64,000 nt of DNA from Actinernus sp. WN-2022 (lineage: Eukaryota; Cnidaria; Anthozoa; Actiniaria; Actinernidae), in the NCBI GenBank assembly GCA_030867875.1, contig JAOWCC010001589.1:86699537-86763536 (forward strand), given 5' to 3'. The notes beneath the pieces are model-generated. The model was not told where the DNA came from. It saw only the letters and a list, made by a program, of their open reading frames with translations, and searched no databases. Positions 25,511 through 36,990 of this stretch are shown piece after piece (positions within the stretch are counted from its first letter, which is position 1; every line of letters starts with the position of its first letter). The translations under genes and the position numbers were made by a program.

Positions 25511-26779
25511 TACTAAACGAATATTTGTAGAACATTGCAGCTTGACCCTGGGGGGGAGGGGGAGGGGGGGTATATATATATAAAACCCTGACCCTGTTTG
25601 ACCCAATCTGAGCTCCAAAACCCTGATTGCCCCCTTTTTGAGGGGAAAAAAACCTGATTGCCTCTTCTTTAAATTGTTTTCAAAACACAGTAGGATATAT
25701 ACCCCGGCCGATATACCGCGTGCCGGGATTGCATGCAAAATACGGAACATTTCAAGTCGGGACGTGTGACGGAAACAAGCGATGGACGCTTTTTGAACAA
25801 TTGATCATTAATTTTGATTAGATTAAGCCATTTACTTATACTAACAGGAAACGCGTATGCATTTCAATTATAGATTACAATGATTGACGTCTAATAGGGT
25901 GTGTGTCGCAGATCGTGTTATTATCAAAATAGATTTGTACTCTAGTCGAGAGAGAGAGTTTTGTAATAATCGCGAGCGAGAGAAGCACAACATTTCAGTA
26001 AATTACAAATAAACGTGAATCAACCAGGAAACGTCTAAGCGTTTTCGACACGTGGCATTGGGTAAACAAATCAGCAGATGAAGTACATAGATAAGTACTG
26101 AAGTACGAATTAGCGGCGTCACGATGTATGGAACCTCAGTGCTTGCATGTGGGCAGGCGATCAAAATGCGGCAACAGAATGTCTTTTTTGACATAGTAGC
26201 TAAAAAAACTGAACCCTAACTGCCTAAAAAATACTGAACCCCGACCCTGACTGCACCCAAATTATACTCAAATCCTGACCCTGATCTGCCCAAATCAGGT
26301 CAAAACCCTGACCCTACCTGCCCAAACCGAGCTCAAAACCCTGACCCACCCCCGCGGCACATAGATAATAGATAATGTACGTCACAAGCAGGACGGGATC
26401 CGGGATACCAGACTCGATTTTTTTTTTCTCCTAAGCTACTTCTGGTATCCCAATACTCTAACTATGGCAATTACATTTACTAGACTCCATGTAAATACAA
26501 GATAGAGTATGAATAAAATAAAGACTTATTGTTGTCGGGTTCAGTTCAGACTCTCGGTTCTGTTCTGTATTTGGAGAATACTGATTCCGAAAGAATGGAG
26601 AAAAACAAACAGAGTCGAACCTAGAAACCATAGCCAAACAAAACAAAACCGTTAATGCTGTACTATATCACTCGTTCATAGAGTCAAAACCGGGGTCATG
26701 CGTTTCATGATGCACATCACGCACTATAAATAGTTTATTTAGTTGTGTTCGGTGATTTCTTTTAAATAATAAAAAAAAT
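25511..26779. other. Noncoding flank with low-complexity CCCTGACC-type repeats
   Basis: It contains a G-run and a dispersed, irregular repeat of AACCCTGACCCTG/CTGCCCAAA-type phrases at 25540-25660 and 26210-26350. The 25670-26200 part between them is AT-rich. No gene was recognised. Confidence 0.5.
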
Positions 26780-26860
26780 GCTGACTCGCTGACTCGCACC
26801 CTGACTCGCTGACTCGCACCCTGACTCGCTGACTCGCACCCTGACTCGCTGACTCGCACT
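26780..26860 (-). repeat. GCGAGTCA satellite array (inverted relative to the left copy)
   Basis: The units read CTGACTCGCTGACTCGCACC on the plus strand, the reverse complement of the array at 6742-6850, with the same GGTGCGAGTCA higher-order variant and a matching AAAGTGCG-edge flank. Confidence 0.95.
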
Positions 26861-28029
26861 TTACCAAGACTCCTTAATTAGCAAAAATGCCGCTATGTAG
26901 ATATGTTAACTTGTTCGAAGCACTGGTTCACTCTCTGAAAAGCCATCTCTGTACGTCCTATTTCGAAGACCGATAAATTGCCAATATTTCTATGTAGCTT
27001 TTGCCCAATAAGACATGGCAGTCGTTCGGCAGAAATGCCCCAAACATTGGAATAAATAGCAAAGGAAATCGACTTCCAGTACAGTGAGTTTTGGAGTTTG
27101 AGTTGTCCAAATTGAGCTTGCATTCGTGGTGCTTTCTTCCCCGAATTTCTAAGTTGTTCGTCGGCCATCTTGCTTTTCTTTAACCGAGAGAGACTGGGTT
27201 TTCAAACAATATCAGTAATTCATGAGATAATCAAAGCTGGGATACCTGTGCCCGGGTACTTATTTCCCTTTGTATAAAGTAAGTAACGGTTTTTTTACTC
27301 CAGCAATTAATGTATTGGAATATCTTCTAAAACCAGAAAATCCTTATGAAAAAATTGCTTAAACTTTTGCGTTTGTTTCACTTATATTTTGATCTATTTA
27401 TTTTTACCACAGGTATCCCATAAAAACAGTATTGGGCTACCTGTGTTCTTTTTTGCACAATACCGGGGGAAATGCAGCTATTCCTTGATAGAAACTGAAC
27501 TGTCATCTCGTAAAGTAAAGATCGTAAATTTAATTTATGGAGGTATGTTGCAATGAAGATATATGCGCCCGCTAGCCTTACCGCTGAACTGTCCTCGATT
27601 TCTGGCCATGTCACATTCCGAACGGCGGTAGACCGACTTAGTGTAGTGGTTACACTAGCTGTAGTGCACGCAAAGTGTTACGAGCTCTAGGTGAGTGAGA
27701 AACCATCGTTTGCCCGTGAACTTGTCGTCCGACGGTTTATAGGGTTAGGTTTATGGTTCGGGTTAGGAATTGTCTTAGAATTAACAATAAAAGTTATTAC
27801 TAGCGTGTTTTCGTTGTTAATTCAACGGGGAGAATGCGTTGACGGAGCGGTCGAAAGAGAGGCCAGGTCAGGACTAAGGATTGATCTCATCTAAATCCTC
27901 GTTTCTCTCCCCTCCCCCCTCAAAACACATACGACTTGTGGGTGTGGCTCTCTCTCAAGCTGAGAAAAGAATCGTTTATTATGCCTACTCCTATAGGCAA
28001 AATCATATACCACGATGCACTCCACAATT
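26861..28029. other. Stretch without recognisable gene
   Basis: Short frames only, up to 91 codons, with no recognised domain. Bases 27890-27962 are a dispersed repeat shared with 29597-29684 (block CTAAATCCTCGTTTCTCTCC). Confidence 0.45.
27890..27962 (+). repeat. Dispersed direct repeat, copy 1
   Basis: It shares CTAAATCCTCGTTTCTCTCC, a C-run, ACATACGACTTGTGGGTGTG and CTCTCTCAAGC with 29597-29684 in the same orientation. Confidence 0.8.
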
Positions 28030-28380
28030 GGATACCTTATTCGTACTTCGCTAGGCATTTATTTTGCGATTTCATGAAGAAAAAATGAAAAAAGAGCATT
28101 GAATTTCGCGAAAATGTGGTAACAAATATTTTATTTTCCTAAAACTTTACAAATTTAAGGTAATGTCTCGTAGTTAGTGAATTTGCAACATATACTTTGT
28201 ACTAAGGTAGCTAGGTATTCCAACAAGAACTTTTACATAAAGACAATCGGGCATTCGATTACGTCCGATAGTTTTTGTACAGATCTAAACATCGTCCGAA
28301 TTTGTGCCAAATAACATATATCAATTCGCGAAAATCGCGAAAATTAAGATGCGCGAAAATAAGTACAAATAAGGTATATA
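28030..28380. mobile_element. Possible short TIR element, about 350 bp
   Basis: GATACCTTATTCGTACTT at the left and AAGTACAAATAAGGTAT at the right form imperfect inverted termini. The interior is AT-rich with CGCGAAAA motifs near both ends. No target duplication was resolved. Confidence 0.4.
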
Positions 28381-28941
28381 CAAAATATTAAATATATGAA
28401 TAGATATAAATCTGCGGATAACGCCCTAGACAGAATGGGGATAGTGAAACAACAATGAGCTGGGTGAAAAACCAATAACCAACTCGCTTAGCCTGGTGTA
28501 ACCTAATCCTTTAAGTCTAGGCTTATAACCACAGTTGCTTTTCGGTAACTGGCAAAAAGAAAAGGTCTATCAAGATTAAGTTTAGCCCTATCGAAATATC
28601 TAGTCATAAAATAAATAAATGGTTTATTTTACGTCGAAGATACACTGAGGAAGCCGGTCTCCCAAGCCAGAGGCTTATATTTAATTATTCCGACGAACTC
28701 CAGGATCGAATTGGAATTTAGGTTGGTTTTCTGAGGAGGGAGGAAAACCGAAGAACCAGGAGAAAAACCCGGAGAAAAACCCATAATAGCAACAGGGCAT
28801 GTGAACGGCTTGCCAGAAGTAGCTAAAAGAATACAAGCTCCATCTCTGAATTGGTCTGTCTAGAGGACTTAATAGATATCTTCAAGTTATCATCTACAAA
28901 CTTTAGATCTGACCTCAACAAGTTCAGCTAATTTGTCAAAC

Positions 28942-29397
28942 CTAAGAAAAGCGAAAAAAGGCTAACAAACAAATAGCCACGGAGCGAATGTCATATAACG
29001 CAGCTGAGGAACCAGCTTTGTTAAAAACGAACTGTTCTAGTTGCGTAACTGTAATAGGCTCCTTCTTGTCAGCAGACGCTTGGCACCAGCTTCCTTCACT
29101 AGCGGATAGTCTGTAGTCGACTGTTCTCTTGCAATGAGATGCAGCCAGGCGAGGCTGTGAAGAGCAGATTCGATGGAAGGAAACTGTATTAGCATCAGAC
29201 ATCAAGAAACGGAGGTAGAGGGCTACATGGTAAGGAGATGCCGGATGCCCTGCCGGCCAGAACAACATCTGGAGGGTACTTCGCAAGACGGAAGATAAGG
29301 ACTCCTCACCCTGGGTTATGGCTGAAAGTATACCCTGCCACATAATCGAGTTGAAAACATCTGAAAACATAACACTCATGCAGATTATAGGTTGCAT
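28942..29397 (-). pseudogene. Tyrosine-recombinase (DIRS/Crypton-type) fragment
   Basis: A 151-codon frame resembling the middle of a eukaryotic tyrosine recombinase. It has a SAM-like N-terminal block (SPYHVALYLRFLMSDANT) and then KKEPITVTQLEQFVF with DIRSVAICLLAFFRFS, the region before the first catalytic arginine. The catalytic C-terminal half is absent. The family assignment rests on motif memory. It is a remnant of a YR retroelement or Crypton. Confidence 0.6.
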
Positions 29398-30099
29398 ACA
29401 TTAGCTTTGTACAATATTCTTTCCCGAGATTAGGGCAGGATCTCGATAAACTCGATGTTATAAGCATACTGATCGAGAAAATAAGCTGTACGTTGCTTTA
29501 GACCTATAAATACTGCTGTGACTCCATGGCATTCCAACCCACATTCCTTTTAATTCCTAAGGTCAAACGGGGTCAAATGCAGAAAAATACAACTCTTATC
29601 TAAATCCTCGTTTCTCTCCCCCTCCCCCCTCAAAAATACATACGACTTGTGGGTGTGACTCTCTCTCAAGCCGAGCCCTGCGGAAATACCCGAGGGTTCG
29701 AGAACGGGGGAACAGGTAATCAGCAAAAGCATAAACACAACTGAAAGGATATGCACTGTAAAAGGATACAACACTGCAAAAGGATACATCATTGATTTCA
29801 ACCAGAAAGAACAGTGCCACCCACTGGCAAGAACAAAATTAGAATTGTCGATACATTTGTCTGTAAATTTTCACGCGGACTTTGACTCGTTATTACAGAC
29901 AAATGTATGGAAAACTGAAAACACGATCACACGCTTTCCAGCACAGCTACATCCCTCGCAACGTGTACTGAACAATTGTAAACAAAATATTACTGAGGTA
30001 AATTTGACTAACTAACTGTGTTAGCAATTCTATCCAAAATATTAGAAAGCCACGTGTTCATATATTTTTATTTGTTTTTGTTAAAGCATAATTTGATAT
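29398..30099. other. Noncoding stretch with repeat copy 2 and a small hairpin
   Basis: Bases 29597-29684 repeat 27890-27962. A short inverted repeat, ATACATTTGTCTGTAA / TTACAGACAAATGTAT, lies at about 29850-29910. No gene was recognised. Confidence 0.5.
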
Positions 30100-30245
30100 T
30101 GCGTTGTCAATTTGGCTTTAGGTGAACCCATTCCTGTGAAACTGCGCTGATAACTATTTGTGATTCAGTTTTGGATGCTATGGATAAAGGTGAAATAACT
30201 GGATTATTATAATTGGATTTTACTAAAGCATTTGATTTAGTAGTG
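30100..30245 (+). pseudogene. LINE reverse-transcriptase fragment
   Basis: One frame reads QFGFR, then THSCETALITICDSVLDAMD and LDFTKAFDLV, the RT region around motif A. Two in-frame stops interrupt it. It is too short for clade assignment. Confidence 0.7.
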
Positions 30246-30359
30246 TAAAAGCAACGAGTCAAAATCCAAAACACGCCAGACTCAAAGCCTCACTGCTCAT
30301 GCGCAGTGCACAGGTAAAGAGTGACATCCTAACGTGACATCTCCCTTAAGTCTCACAGT

Positions 30360-31752
30360 CTATAAATCGTCAATTAGACGTTGAGGTGCTCTTCGAATTC
30401 GTTCGCTTCTTCTGATGACAGGCGGATCAGTCAGCTGACTATTAGGTTCCCCTGGCTGACTTGTCTGTGATTGTAGAACTTTCTCTCCTGCATCGTCCTG
30501 TGGAAGACTTGAAAACCTGGGCTTTTCACTGACCAGCTCCACTGATGGTCTGATGATGGTGACTGGTTCTTTGGTTGACAGGAGGTGTACACAATTACGA
30601 CGTAACTGTGTCCCATCTGGAGTCGCCACAATGTAGGAGCGAGGGGCGTGGTGTTTCTCAACGACTACTGCAGGCTTCCATTCTCGCCCATGTCGTATTC
30701 TTACTGACCAGGAGCCATTACTGCAATATCTGACGAACATTGCGGACTAGCTGAGATTTAGGCATCAGAAGATGCTTCGGAATTGGTAGTTTGGTTCTCA
30801 GCTTCCTACTCATGAGTATTTCTGCGGGAGATCCCTTCATGCCACTGACCGGGGAACTGCGAAAGTCCAGTAATGCTAGGAAAGCATCTTGTTTACAATC
30901 GTCCGCTTTCTTCAAAAGTTGCTTAATTGTCTGTACGTTCCTTTCCACGAGACCATTTGATTGTGGATAGTGTGGGCTTGATGTCACCATCTCCATTTCC
31001 CATTCTCTGGCAAAGTCCTTAAATCTGAGGCTGTTAAATGGCATATTGTCAGCAATTATTCTCTCTGGAATACCATGACGCGCAAACATCTCTTTCTTTG
31101 CCAGAATGACAGCTTCGCTAGTCTTGTGATTGAGTCGAGCTACTTCGGGATACTTGGAGAAATAGTCAACGACTAACAGATAGTCTCTCCCTTTGTAGTA
31201 GAAAATGTCTGCTGCAACTGTGGCCCAAGGCCTTTTCGGAACTTCCCGTGGTATCATTGGTTCTATGTGGTCGCTACGCTGATGCTTTAAACAAGTGTTG
31301 CATTTGTCCTGAAACAAGTGCGACATAATACTCTGAAATACCTCAGGGGCTGAAGCTATTCCAAAGGGTAAGCGTTTATAGCTATACCTGCCAAAAGGGG
31401 TGTTGAATGTGGCTAGCTTGCTGCTGTTTTCGGTTAGCCTAACCTGCCAAAACCCATGATTGGTATCGAGGACACTAAAGACCTTTGCATCGGGCATTCT
31501 GCTGATTACATCTTCCAGTGTCTGCATAGGAAAATGCTCACGCATCGCAACTTTATTTAGGGCACTGGGATCCATGCATACTCTAATCGTGTTGTTCTTC
31601 TTTTTGGCTGTGAACCCAGGGGGTGGGTTCTGTTGATTTCTCAATAACTCCTGGAGCTCTTCTTTAAGTGGCTCGCGTAGAGCAACAGGGACTCTACGAG
31701 GTGGGTGCACAACAGGAGTGGCACCCGGATCAATCTCGATTTGGTGCTGCAC
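30360..31752 (-). pseudogene. Ty3/gypsy-like pol remnant: RT fused to integrase by internal deletion
   Basis: The main frame (30718-31752) starts in the RT with EHFPMQTLEDVISRMPDAKV, FSVLDTNHGFWQV and LPFGIASAPEVFQSIMSHLF. It then jumps, in frame, near 31305 to an integrase region with SDHIEPMIPREVPKRPWATV. There D-D-E elements AADIFYY, IIADNMPFNS and NGLVERN are visible. The RT YxDD box, RNase H and the integrase zinc finger are deleted. The C-terminal tail continues in an overlapping frame (30360-30740) with SVRIRHGREWKPAVV. The copy is dead. It is separated from gag/protease remnants (33.5-34.5 kb, same strand) by a LINE of opposite orientation, so these are probably halves of one element. 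Confidence 0.88.
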
Positions 31753-31779
31753 GCCTTTGATCTCTCCTAGGCCTTCAAA

Positions 31780-33480
31780 AACGTCACTATATTACGTTTC
31801 AACATTTGGCTGATCTTTCCCAAGGCTCTCTTTATAATGAATCAATTATAACAGGGACAGTCCCTGAAGCCTTTAAAATATCAAGAGTAACCCCTATATT
31901 TAAGAATGGGCAGCGTAACTGAGCTAGGGAACTATAGACCTATAGCAATAATTTCTCCCTTTAGTAAAGTATTGGAACGGCTTATCTACGATCAACTTAT
32001 ATTTTTCCTTGAAAAACAAAACATACTTTTTAACTACCAATTTGGCTTTAGAAAAGGATATTCAACAGAGTATGATATTTTAGAAACCATAGAGAACCTA
32101 AAAACTGCCATAGATGAAAATAAGATAACTTGTGGAATATTTCTGGACTTTTCTAAAGCTTTTGATACAATTAATCATGATATTCTTTTGGCAAAAATGA
32201 ACAAATATGGAATACGAGGGCTACCCCTCACATGGTTCTCTAGCTATATATTAAGTGATCGTAAACAATACGTCAAAATTGGTGAGGCAGAATCTACCCT
32301 GAAAACCATAATATGTGGTATCCCTCAAGGATCCACTCTTGGACCCTTGCTTTTTCTTCTCTACATTAACGATCTCCCAAACTCCTCCAAGAAATTAGCA
32401 TTTAGAATTTTTGCTGATGATACAAATATGTTCTATTCTTCAAATAACCTTGACGAACTTGAAACAGTAGTTAATAGTGAACTTAAGAATGTATTGAATT
32501 ATTGTTCCGTGAATAAACTATCAATTAACTTTAAGAAGACCAATTACATGCTAATAACTACACCCAGAAAAAATCCTATAATAAGAATAACAGCTTGTAA
32601 TATAGAGCAAAAGACTCAAATTAAATAGCTAGGTGTTTTTTATTGACCAGCATCTACAGTGGGATGCACAGCTTAAACATGTCAGTGATAAATTTGCAAA
32701 AATACAGGAATTCTTTATAAGTTAAGACATTTTGTTTCGATAAACACATTAAAACAGCTCTACTACACTCTAGTGTATCCCTATTTAAATTATGGTCTAA
32801 TGAGCTGGGGAACTGCCTGCCAATCCAGACTGGAACAAATTAAAGTAAAACAAAATAAATGCCGCCGTTGTATCTTCTTTGCACATAACAGAGAGAGTGC
32901 TGCTCCTTACTTTAAACTTCTAGAAATCCTTAAACTTGATAATGTTTTTAATCTTAAAATATCTTCCCTTGTACATAAAATTAAGTATGTGTCAATGGAA
33001 ATCCCTACTACTTTTTCTGACTTGGTTCTGTATGCCTCTGAAAATCACAATTATAACACTAGGTACTCCTCTAACCAAAACCTATACAGACCAGCCTCGA
33101 GAAAAAAATATGGACTTACAAGATTTAAAGTAATGTCATCAAAAATATGGGAAACAGTACCAATCGAGATAAAATGTTTGCCTCATAACAGTTTTAAAAA
33201 ACAATATAAGCTCTTCCTCCTTGAAAGCCAGATATAAAATGTTAGCTGCATTTATAATATATGTATATATCAATTATTATTTATAAATACTTACTGTAAA
33301 TGCCTACATTATTCTGTATTGTAAAATTACCATATATCCAAACCTAGTTTGTACATGTAAACAGCCTTTATTTTTTTCCTCTTCTCTCATTATAACCAAC
33401 AGTCATACTTTTTAAAACCCTGTAAAGATACAATCAAGCCTATTCGTTTATTTATTCCTCCCCTCATTAACTTTCAACAT
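31780..33480 (+). mobile_element. 5'-truncated LINE inserted between gypsy fragments
   Basis: LINE sequence begins near 31790 (TGTVPEAFKISRVTPIFKNG readable) and extends past the RT and its C-terminal region into an AT-rich tail. It is on the strand opposite to the flanking gypsy remnants. The exact ends were not resolved. Confidence 0.75.
31906..33237 (+). pseudogene. LINE reverse transcriptase, frameshifted
   Basis: The first frame (31906-32628) carries NYRPIAIISPFSKVLERL, FLDFSKAFDTINHDIL, CGIPQGSTLGPLLFLLYIND and the catalytic FADDTNMF. After an indel near 32630 the YLGV-type motif appears in another frame. The C-terminal domain is in a third (32773-33237) with YPYLNYGLMSWG and a RPASRKKYGLTRFK tail. 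The polymerase core itself is complete but the protein is broken, and the endonuclease is missing by 5' truncation. Confidence 0.9.
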
Positions 33481-33527
33481 GGTAGTGGTTAACTCGAAAG
33501 CTTTCGCTCCTTTGACCACTACAGTGT

Positions 33528-34500
33528 CTACACACTATCAAGGCAAGACAGGACAAGGCAAGACAGGACAAGGCAGGACAACCCAAGGATGGACGGTAGG
33601 TCTTGTTCGACCAATACGAATTCCAGCACTGAGTTTTCCTTTGTATACTCACACTCCAAGCTGACTTTGCCCTTAGACGTAATCCTACGCCCATCGTACA
33701 ATTTCAACTTAACCTTACTCCTGTTGGTTTTCTTGTTTGCCAGTGGAAGCCCATCAAACATAGCCTGAATTTCAGCGTGGAGACGGCTGAAATTCAGGCT
33801 CACATCAGTCAAACAATGACTCAGTGCGACATGCCAGTTATCTTGCGAAGCACTTTCGTTAGATTCAACTGAAAATGTTAGCAAATCATCTTCATGGTCA
33901 ACCTCCTCTGGTTCAGCCATGGCACGTACGGTTTATCGTTCTGATCTCGCTTTTTCTGCCGGTACACACGCTCGAAAAGACCTAGCTTCCTGCAATAACT
34001 ACAAGTTTGCCCGAAAGCGGGACAAGATTTCGCTGAATAAGATGTCCCACAAAATCCACACTTATCTGAACTCGGTGAACTGGGATCTGCCCCTGGCCAG
34101 CGGCGGGAATTCTTAGCTTGGTTGCTGCTATTACGAACTTGATTCACGGACAGATTCGGAGTAATCTGTTTTTGTGGTTTCATTACTTTGATCTGCTCTT
34201 TTGAGGCTTCGGCTGCCCTAGCCATGTTCACCGCTTTTTCTAACGTGAGTTTCTCTTCTCTCAATAGTCTTTCTTTGACTGTTTTAACAGAAACTTGTCA
34301 TTTCATCGACTGATGTATACTCGCAGGCTTTCACTTTGTCTTTGCTTCACTTCGTCTATGCAACGGTAGTCGGCGGGCCGGTTGTCGGATTGCTTTTGCG
34401 TCTCCCGCGTCGATTTGGTACTGCATAAGATTCGTGCATGCGCCCTAGGTCGCTGGATAAAGAGGCGAATCCTCAGAAGCGCGGCATACTGCCACTGCAT
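33528..34500 (-). pseudogene. Gypsy-like gag and protease remnants, frameshifted
   Basis: Three minus-strand frames follow one another. Bases 34303-34500 are a gag-like fragment. Bases 33878-34264 encode a helical gag tail with a cysteine cluster CGFCGTSYSAKSCPAFGQTC, a variant nucleocapsid knuckle. Bases 33528-33920 resemble the region preceding or including a retropepsin (EPEEVDHEDDLLTF, and a conserved FDGLPLANKKTNRSKVKLKL stretch). No intact D(T/S)G catalytic motif is visible. It is the likely 5' half of the gypsy element whose pol part lies at 30.4-31.8 kb. Confidence 0.65.
33541..33592. repeat. GACAAGGCAA low-complexity repeat
   Basis: Short tandem units of CAAGGCAAGACAGGA sit at the junction between the gypsy protease remnant and the LINE tail. 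Confidence 0.85.
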
Positions 34501-34548
34501 CAGTCCTTCGCTTGCATTGGTTGACTTCCATGACAGGCTCGCACAAAG

Positions 34549-34764
34549 CTACGATGGTACCCGCATATAGACCGTACGAGGTCGGTCTGTGGGCTTTAAC
34601 AGTCGTAGTGGTACCACCACTGATCCGGTGTTAACCAGAGTCTTTGCCAGTAGGAGGTTATGCGCTGCAACAAACCTTGTGGTAGGTTCCAGAACGCCCA
34701 TCGCACTCATTTTGCGGGACTCAGTCAATCTTCCCGAGAACAGACCAACAAAGAACTCCGACAT
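34549..34764 (-). pseudogene. Gypsy-like pol linker fragment (between protease and RT)
   Basis: The frame contains ATTRF/AHNLLLAKTLVNTGSV and PLRLLKPTDRPRTVYM, typical of the segment between retropepsin and RT in gypsy pol. It is abutted on its far side by plus-strand gypsy sequence at about 34770, so two gypsy fragments meet head to head here. Confidence 0.6.
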
Positions 34765-35599
34765 GAGCAGCTAGCTGATTCTGACACAGATAATCGACTG
34801 GAAAGATCGAGTCTACTAAGGTTCGACCGGGGTGGCAAGTAATCTCCCCTGAAAACAGTGCAGTGAAGGTATACTGGAGTCAGTGGGACCGATTGGAAGT
34901 GAAGGACGGTGTACTCTACCGGCAATGGGAGTCTGAAGCAGGAGACACAGTACAGTGGCAGCTGGTACTGCCAGAGAGATTAAGAGAGGACGTCATCAGA
35001 CAGATGCATGACCATAAAACCGCTGGGCACCTAGGAGTGACAAAGACCCTGGGACGCGTGAAACAACGGTTTTACTGGTATGGAAGCACACAGGACGTGA
35101 AGGACTGGTGCGGAAGGTGCGACCTTTGTGCCGCGCGGAAAAGGACCCAGAAAACGCCCCGTGCTTCGCTAAAGAATTATAACGTTGGCGGCCCGCTGGA
35201 GAGGGTGGTACTTGACGTCTTAGGCCCCTTACCTGAGTCAGACAGAGGAAACAAGTACATATTAGTCATTGCTGACTATTTCACGAAGTGGACTATTTCA
35301 CCGAATCAAGAAGCTGTGACAGTAGCCACGAAAGTTGTCGAAGAGTTTGTATCAAGATTTGACGTTCCAAGACTATTGCACTCTGACCAAGTGAGAAATT
35401 TGGAATCGCACCGAGAAGACTCGCACGACTCCGCTGCATCCGCAATCGGACGAATGGTAGAGCGCTACAACCGGACTCTAGAAGACATGCTGTCTAAGTT
35501 CGTCTCAGACAAGCAACGCGATTGGGATGAGCATTTACCGATTGTAATGATGGCTTACAGGTCATCGGTACATGAGACCACAGGCTGTTCACCGAGTCT

Positions 35600-35608
35600 G
35601 ATGATGCT
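35600..35608. repeat. Target-site duplication GATGATGCT (left)
   Basis: An exact 9-bp copy of 36378-36386. Removal of the MITE and one copy would restore the gypsy integrase context. Confidence 0.93.
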
Positions 35609-36377
35609 TAGCCTGCGTAGCAAGCCCAGGGGGAATGGGGAAGATTGGGGAAGAGGGGAGAGGGAAAGAGGAGGGGAGGAGGAATGGGGGAGAGGAAAAG
35701 GGAAAGGAGGGCTTGCAACGAACCCCCCGTTTTTTCCCTTTTAACGTTCATTTTTTAGACGCAAAATTCCGATTGGCTAAAGCGGTGTTCAATGACATTT
35801 GATTGACACTTGTAATAAAAATAGCGGTTATGGCGCGATGTAATGAAGAAGTGTTCAATTCACACGAAGGACTTGTTGGCTATTTGACCCACCAGATTTG
35901 GAAAAAGTATCTTCAACTTCTTGTAGTTTATAGAGCTATTAGTAGAAGTACAGCGATAGCTTAAGGAGTGTCGGAAAAACGAACAGCGAAGACCCAGGCG
36001 GATAAACGAAGCCCCGAAAAGCCGAAAACCGAAGAAGAACTGACTCTGTTGTGAATTTTTCCTTGTCGAAGATAGTTGTTTAAGCCAAAACGTCTTGCTG
36101 GAAATTTAGTACGGATACCCTAGAGGTTTCAAAGAGTTTTTATTTGGTGAAAATCCATGCAGAAACAAGGAAGTTGATTGGTTGATTTTGACAGATGACA
36201 TGTCAGACGACATTGAAAATGAATTTATAATTTGGGGGCGTAAGGAAAAAAACGGGGGGTTCGTTGCAAGCCCTCCTTTCCCTTTCCACTCCCCATTCCC
36301 CCTCCCCTCCTCTTCTTCTGTCATTCCCTCTCCTCTTCCCTCCTTCCCCATTCCCCCTGGGCTTGCTACGCAGGCTA
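35609..36377. mobile_element. Mutator-type MITE, 769 bp, TIR TAGCCTGCGTAGCAAGCCC
   Basis: Both ends carry TAGCCTGCGTAGCAAGCCC followed by about 120 bp of very purine-rich (GGGGAA/GAGGAGG) sequence that is largely paired. The 9-bp target duplication places it with Mutator-like elements. The interior has no coding frame of interest. Its termini start with TAGCCTG, like the larger element at 40675-44952. Confidence 0.9.
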
Positions 36378-36990
36378 GATGATGCTGGGCCGCAAGATTT
36401 CGCTACCGGTTGACCTGGTGTTTGACAGGCCAAAACCGGAGAAGACTGGCTCCCACGGACAAGATGGAATATGCTGCAAGGCTCAGAGAGCGCATAGTAT
36501 GCGTACACAAGTTAGCGAGAGATCACCTCAAAATTGAAACTAACCGGCAGAAACGCTACTGCGACCATCGCGGGGATGCAGTATGGCAGCACAACCCAAA
36601 GCGCAGGAAGAGTCTCAGCCCAAAGTTGCAAAACAACGTGTACGAGGGACCGTTTCTGGTGATCGGCCGGATTGACGACCTCACCTACAGGATACAAAAG
36701 GGACTGAAGTCGAAGGCCAAGATTGTGCACCATACGAGGGGACCAACGTACCGGACTGGCTGACAGAAACCACTAAAGGAGAAGACTGCGAAGCTAGCAT
36801 GGACCAGAGCGCGAGTGAAACAGATAGATCTACCAACATGCCTCAAGGGCCAGAACGCAGTTCCATCAGACCATGCCGCACCAAAAGACCTCCCACATGG
36901 GCTAAGGCTTACCATGGTCCAACCCGCGGTTCCGCCTATGGTGCAGCCAGGACTCCCCGTATCCCCGACTGGTGTCACACCGGGGGCCCC

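Larger units (their letters stand above)
34770..36765 (+). pseudogene. Gypsy-like integrase, split by a Mutator-type MITE
   Basis: The plus-strand frame carries the RNase H-integrase linker (YWSQWDRLEVKDGVLYRQW), an H2C2 zinc finger (HDHKTAGHLGVTKT then CGRCDLCAARK), the catalytic core (VVLDVLGPLPES, LLHSDQVRN, GRMVERYNRTLEDML) and SPSLMML. At SPSLMML it is interrupted by a 769-bp insertion. Integrase coding then resumes (after 36386), shifting frame near 36410, with ARLRERIVCVHKLARDHLK and a GPFLVIGRIDDLTYRIQ tail. Stop codons and a shortened core (DQVRNLESHREDSH) show it is not functional. Positions 36770-36990 still resemble its proline-rich C-terminus. Confidence 0.88.

Noticed and set aside
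36106..36508. Overlapping frames in the purine-rich MITE arm
   Set aside because: They are low-complexity Gly/Glu/Arg translations of the GGGGAA-rich TIR, not proteins.
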